DNA of 64,000 bases from Lacisediminihabitans sp040549525 (GTDB lineage: Bacteria; Actinomycetota; Actinomycetes; Actinomycetales; Microbacteriaceae): positions 124,001 to 188,000 of the forward strand of contig NZ_JBEPTM010000002.1 in NCBI RefSeq assembly GCF_040549525.1, in the 5' to 3' direction. The notes under the pieces are model-generated. The model made no database searches and was not told the origin of the DNA. It saw nothing but the letters and a program-made list of their open reading frames with translations. Shown in pieces: positions 60,350-64,000 of this stretch; position 1 is the stretch's first letter; every line of letters starts with the position of its first letter. Made by a program: the position numbers and the translations under genes.

Positions 60350-61936
60350 CTACTCCCACTCGATCGTGCCCGGGGGCTTCGACGTGACGTCGAGCACCAC
60401 ACGGTTGACGCCGGCGACCTCGTTGGTGATGCGGTTGGAGATGCGCGCGAGCACGTCGTAGGGCAGCCGGGTCCAGTCGGCGGTCATCGCGTCTTCCGAC
60501 GAGACCGGGCGAAGCACGATCGGATGCCCGTAGGTGCGTCCATCCCCTTGCACGCCGACGGAGCGCACGTCGGCGAGCAGCACGACCGGGCACTGCCAGA
60601 TCTCCTGGTCGAGGCCGGCCGCCGTGAGCTCGGCGCGAGCAATCGCATCCGCCTTGCGCAGCAGCTCGAGGCGGTCGCGCGTGACCTCGCCGACGATACG
60701 GATGCCGAGGCCGGGGCCGGGGAAGGGCTGGCGGCCGACGATGACCTCCGGAAGCCCGAGCTCACGACCGATGGCCCGCACCTCGTCCTTGAACAGGGCG
60801 CGAAGCGGCTCGACGAGGGAGAACTGCAGGTCTTCGGGCAGTCCGCCGACGTTGTGGTGGCTCTTGATGTTCGCGGTGCCGGTTCCGCCGCCCGATTCGA
60901 CGACATCGGGATAGAGGGTGCCCTGCACGAGGAAGTCGATCGACGCGCCGTCCCCCGCCGCTTCCGCGACGAGATCGGCGGCCGCGGCCTCGAAGGAGCG
61001 GATGAATTCGCGACCGATGATCTTGCGCTTGGTCTCGGGGTCGCTGACCCCCGCGAGGGCGTCGAGGAACTGGTCGACGGCATCCACAGTGACCAGTCGC
61101 ACGCCGGTGGAGGCGACATAGTCTTCCTCGACCTGGCGGCGCTCATCCTGGCGCAGCAGTCCGTGGTCAACGAAGATGCAGACGAGCTGGTCGCCGACGG
61201 CCTTGTGAACGATCGCCGCGGCGACGGCCGAGTCGACGCCTCCGGAGAGTCCGCAGATCACCCGGGCAGTCCCCACTTGGGCGCGGATGCGCTCCACCTG
61301 CTCGGCGATGACGCTTCCGCTGTTCCAGTCCGCCGGGATCCCCGCGGCATCGTGGAGGAAGTTCTCGAGCACCCGCTGGCCGAACTCGGAGTGCTTCACC
61401 TCGGGATGCCACTGCACCCCGTACATCCGCTTCTCGTCGCTCGCAAAGGCCGCGACCGGGGTGGATGCGCTCGAGGCGAGCACGGTGAAACCCTCCGGCG
61501 CCTTCGAGACCGAGTCGCCGTGGCTCATCCAGGTGGTCTGCTCTGTCGGCTGGTCGCCGAGCAGCGTCGAGTTGCCGGGCGCGAGGGTCACGGCGGTCGA
61601 CCCGTATTCGCGCAGACCCGTATTGGCGACCTCTCCTCCGAGCTGTTGCGCCATCACCTGGAAGCCGTAGCAGATGCCGAGGGTCGGGATACCGAGCTTG
61701 AGGATGCCCGGGTCGAGGCTCGGCGATCCCGACTCGTAGACGCTCGACGGGCCGCCACTCAGGACGATCCCGGAGGGATTGAGGGCGGCGACCTCGGCCG
61801 CCGTGATCGTGTGCGGCACGATCTCGGAGTAGACGTTTGCCTCGCGCACCCGGCGGGCGATCAACTGGGCGTACTGGGCGCCGAAGTCCACGACGAGTAC
61901 TCTCTGGTGGTCAGTCTCGCTGCGTGCCGTGCTAAT
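60350..61936 (-). CDS. guaA: GMP synthase (glutamine-hydrolysing), apparent ATT start
   Basis: About 528 residues, aminating XMP to GMP. The class I amidotransferase domain has the Cys nucleophile in GICYGFQVMAQQLGG and the His/Glu in GVQWHPEVKHSEFG. The ATP-pyrophosphatase domain has GLSGGVDSAVAAA, and the dimerisation domain follows. The first beta strand RVLVVDFGAQYAQLIARRV needs residues upstream of the only usual start codon, a GTG at 61891 inside that strand. Between it and the in-frame stop at 61943 the only plausible initiators are ATT at 61936 or ATC at 61939. ATT has GGAGGT 8-9 nt upstream and overlaps the DUF3817 stop. Confidence 0.93.
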   Translation of the reverse strand: MSTARSETDHQRVLVVDFGAQYAQLIARRVREANVYSEIVPHTITAAEVAALNPSGIVLSGGPSSVYESGSPSLDPGILKLGIPTLGICYGFQVMAQQLGGEVANTGLREYGSTAVTLAPGNSTLLGDQPTEQTTWMSHGDSVSKAPEGFTVLASSASTPVAAFASDEKRMYGVQWHPEVKHSEFGQRVLENFLHDAAGIPADWNSGSVIAEQVERIRAQVGTARVICGLSGGVDSAVAAAIVHKAVGDQLVCIFVDHGLLRQDERRQVEEDYVASTGVRLVTVDAVDQFLDALAGVSDPETKRKIIGREFIRSFEAAAADLVAEAAGDGASIDFLVQGTLYPDVVESGGGTGTANIKSHHNVGGLPEDLQFSLVEPLRALFKDEVRAIGRELGLPEVIVGRQPFPGPGLGIRIVGEVTRDRLELLRKADAIARAELTAAGLDQEIWQCPVVLLADVRSVGVQGDGRTYGHPIVLRPVSSEDAMTADWTRLPYDVLARISNRITNEVAGVNRVVLDVTSKPPGTIEWE

Positions 61937-62387
61937 GATTCGTTACCTCCGAGGGGGCGGCCGGAGCCGGGACGGCCTGTTCGAGCTCGGCGAGCTCGAG
62001 GCGCACGCGACGCGTGATGAAGTGCTCGACGATGAAGGAGAGGAATGGCACGACCCCGCCGAGGGCGATCTGGATGAAGCGCAGGAATGGCCAGCGCATG
62101 AAGCTCCACAGTCGGAAGTCGGCGAAGAGATAGACCACGTACAACCAGCCGTGGGCGATGAGGATGCCCGTCGACAGGTTGACCGCACGAACCGTGCCAT
62201 CCGGAACCAGGGCGATGACACCCTGGCTGCCGCCGAGCTCGATCTCCCGCTGGATCGGCGTGTACTTTAGCACCATCTCGAGCACGAGCAGCAGCAGCAG
62301 GGTGCCGGTGACATACGCAGACACCCGGTACCACTTCACCGCCCCGCGGATCTTCGGGATGTCGGACAGTCGGGGTCGAAGCGCCAT
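61932..62387 (-). CDS. DUF3817 membrane protein
   Basis: A 151-residue protein with four hydrophobic segments. The family pattern includes KWYRVSAYVTGTLLLLLVLEM, a central loop ending NLSTGILIAHGWLYVVYLFAD and the tail WPFLRFIQIALGGVVPFLSF. DUF3817 members lie next to SURF1 and guaA in many actinobacteria. One family relative is a fusion partner of MFS-type permeases, but no activity is known. It starts 4 bp after the SURF1 stop and its TAG overlaps the guaA start. Confidence 0.85.
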   Translation of the reverse strand: MALRPRLSDIPKIRGAVKWYRVSAYVTGTLLLLLVLEMVLKYTPIQREIELGGSQGVIALVPDGTVRAVNLSTGILIAHGWLYVVYLFADFRLWSFMRWPFLRFIQIALGGVVPFLSFIVEHFITRRVRLELAELEQAVPAPAAPSEVTNH

Positions 62388-62391
62388 GAGC

Positions 62392-63219
62392 CTAGTTTAC
62401 GTGGGCAGCGTGAGCGTCTGCCGCGCTTCCCTCGGCCGCTGCGGCCTCCGCGGCCTCCTCACGCTCCCGCTCCCACGTGTCGCGCACGAGCCGGTACCAG
62501 AGGAAGATCGCGAAGCCGGCGAAGACCACCCATTCGACCGCATAGAAGACGTTGAGCAGGTTGACCTCGACATTCGAGGAAGGCTTCGGCGAATCGATCC
62601 TGGTGAGACCGGCGGCGGGCTCGGCCGCGGTGAGGTAGCCGCCGTAGACTCCCGCGACATCCGGTACCTTCCAGGTGTTGAGGAACGCACCGGGCGTCAT
62701 CGTGGAGAGCTTTCCGTGCTCGAAGTCGCTGTCCTGCGGGCCCTCGGCGGGGATGTACCGTCCCTCGATCGGCACCACAGCGACGCTCGACTGCTCTTCG
62801 AGAGCCTTCAGCGCAGAATCCGCACCCGCGCGGTCCCTGGACCAGCCGACCGCGACGGCCAGTCCGGCCGAGGTACCGGAGTCGAGCCCGGCGGAGAAGT
62901 GCCCGACGACCCAGTACCCGGGGACCGCCTTGTTCAGCCGATCGCTCAGGATCGAATAGTCCCCTGCATTCCAGCGACCGGATGCGGTCACCAGCTGCGC
63001 GTTGGCCCGATCGGTGACGGGAGACTGCGGTTTGGCCACATCCTCGAGCGGCACTGCCGTCTCGGTGTCTCGCTCGATCACCGTTCCGGTCGCCACCGCG
63101 CGCGCGAGCTGCCACTGGCTGAGTCCGGCGAATCCGGCGGCCACGACGAGCGCGAGAGCGAGGGCGCCGATCCACCGCGGTCGGCGGGCGACGCTCCATA
63201 CCGTTTCTGTGTCGGTCAT
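62392..63219 (-). CDS. SURF1-family cytochrome oxidase assembly protein
   Basis: A 275-residue membrane protein with one helix near the N-terminus (about 17-36, containing LSQWQLARA) and one near the C-terminus (about 237-256). A large extracytoplasmic domain lies between. The family hallmarks are the GLSQWQLAR end of the first helix, the GYWVVGHF strand, VAVGWSRDR, and the final WVVFAGFAIFLWYRL. SURF1 assists heme a insertion in aa3-type oxidase. The C-terminal tail is rich in Ala/Glu. It lies 4 bp after the antiporter gene and 4 bp before DUF3817, in one operon. Confidence 0.88.
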   Translation of the reverse strand: MTDTETVWSVARRPRWIGALALALVVAAGFAGLSQWQLARAVATGTVIERDTETAVPLEDVAKPQSPVTDRANAQLVTASGRWNAGDYSILSDRLNKAVPGYWVVGHFSAGLDSGTSAGLAVAVGWSRDRAGADSALKALEEQSSVAVVPIEGRYIPAEGPQDSDFEHGKLSTMTPGAFLNTWKVPDVAGVYGGYLTAAEPAAGLTRIDSPKPSSNVEVNLLNVFYAVEWVVFAGFAIFLWYRLVRDTWEREREEAAEAAAAEGSAADAHAAHVN

Positions 63220-63223
63220 TCTG

Positions 63224-64000
63224 TCAATATTCCGGATCTCTCGTGCGTTCGGCCTGCGCGTCTGACTGCTGCATCGCCTGTTCGATCAGCCGGTCGGCGG
63301 CGGTGACGGCGTGCCCGGGCTCTCCGGCGTCGAGCCCCACGGTCGCGGCCTCGACCAAGGCGATATTCTCCTCCGCCATGATGGGAATCGGCTTTGCGGC
63401 AGATTTCTTCTTCTTCGTGCGCAGCACGACCCCGCCGATCTTCACCGAATTGGCCGCGAGGATCGGTCCCATGATCGACATCACGAGCACGTAGAGTCCC
63501 GCGAACGGCACGATCCGGCTGTCGAGTCCCGCACTGATCGAGAGCGTGGCGAGAATGAGCGCGAATTCGCCACGATTCTGCAGGATCACCGCCGCATTGA
63601 TTCCCGCCTGGGGACCGAGCTTGTTGACCCAGGCCACGAACTGCCCGGCGATCACGTTGAGCACCAGTGTCATCACCACGGCTCCGGCAACGGGAACGAC
63701 CACCGTCGGAAATTGCGAGATGTTGAGGGTGAGTCCGAAATTGAGGAAGAAGAACGCTCCGAAGACATCCCGCATCGGCAGCGAGAGGTTCTCGATCTTC
63801 GCCCGGTACTTGGTTGCGCCGAGCACGAGCCCGATCAGGAAAGCACCGATGGCATCCGTGACGCCGAGCAGTTCGCCGATACCACCGAAGGCGACAGCGA
63901 GCCCGAAGAACAGGATGGTGAAGAGCTCGTCATCCTTGGTGCGGAAGAGTTTTGAGACCCACCTGCCGCCCCAGCGCGCGATCGTGAACATCACGACCAG
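63224..64000 (-). CDS. Monovalent cation:proton antiporter, CPA2 family (5'-partial)
   Basis: The C-terminal 259 residues of a cation/proton antiporter. The frame is open through the right edge, so the start is outside the window. Membrane helices show GELLGVTDAIGAFLIGLVLG, MRDVFGAFFFLNFGLTLN and LQNRGEFALILATLS, as in KefB/MonB-type CPA2 exchangers. A cytoplasmic tail of about 70 residues (KKKKSAAKPIPIM then acidic) follows. There is no TrkA-N domain within the visible part. It is the first visible gene of a minus-strand run antiporter-SURF1-DUF3817-guaA. Confidence 0.87.
   Translation of the reverse strand: MVVMFTIARWGGRWVSKLFRTKDDELFTILFFGLAVAFGGIGELLGVTDAIGAFLIGLVLGATKYRAKIENLSLPMRDVFGAFFFLNFGLTLNISQFPTVVVPVAGAVVMTLVLNVIAGQFVAWVNKLGPQAGINAAVILQNRGEFALILATLSISAGLDSRIVPFAGLYVLVMSIMGPILAANSVKIGGVVLRTKKKKSAAKPIPIMAEENIALVEAATVGLDAGEPGHAVTAADRLIEQAMQQSDAQAERTRDPEY

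Overview
The window is 64 kb of gene-dense, high-GC DNA with many GTG and several TTG starts and many start-stop overlaps. A set of genes begins 6-7 nt after a TANNNT box, as in leaderless actinobacterial transcripts. Gene content (SURF1-DUF3817-guaA run, homodimeric NADP-IDH, PerM-like DUF6350 next to purN-purH, ECF sigma factor) points to Actinomycetota, and the recurrent GGATGC/GCATCC word and nested 3'-end palindromes suggest Microbacteriaceae or close relatives (inference). I see no rRNA, tRNA, insertion sequence, prophage or CRISPR array; this looks like ordinary chromosome.

Layout: 0-4.4 kb holds the end of a CPA1 antiporter, a TOPRIM protein, an ECF sigma factor, a Pr6Pr membrane protein and a ferritin-like/VIT protein. 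4.5-9.4 kb is a galactose cluster: galM and a DeoR regulator divergent from galT-galK, then a lipoprotein. 9.4-15.8 kb holds one-carbon and B6 genes (folD, glyA, purU, pdxH, a PNPOx-fold protein) and an MFS exporter. 15.8-20.5 kb is a five-gene operon with every junction overlapping: NCS1 permease, isochorismatase-like hydrolase, GntR/HutC regulator, ADP-ribosylglycohydrolase-family enzyme and PfkB kinase. It resembles the uncharacterised E. coli yegTUV/yegW set. 20.5-26.6 kb is an N-acetylglucosamine recycling cluster (yrdB-nagA; GH3 hexosaminidase, ROK kinase, nagB; ROK repressor with two visible operators). 26.7-32.9 kb holds a large secreted subtilase, icd, a GNAT acetyltransferase and an alkyltransferase-like protein.

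33-41 kb holds a heterodimeric ABC exporter with a possible leader peptide, a membrane-fused dimethylargininase-like protein, and purH-purN. 41-48 kb holds the PerM-like protein, a PTS-type dihydroxyacetone kinase operon (dhaK-dhaL-dhaM), a fasciclin protein and sucCD. 48-64 kb holds an RNB ribonuclease, a DUF2236 oxygenase-like protein, an Old Yellow Enzyme, a UvrD/PcrA helicase, a flavin disulfide reductase, a glycerophosphodiesterase, small membrane proteins, a Bax-inhibitor-1 protein, a MarR regulator, guaA (apparently with an ATT start), DUF3817, SURF1 and the end of a CPA2 antiporter.

The most interesting signals are the yeg-like salvage operon, a shared palindromic operator in front of the TCA genes icd and sucCD, the ATT start of guaA, a leader ORF before the ABC exporter, and a series of long inverted repeats placed after gene ends, some of which form a recognisable repeat family.
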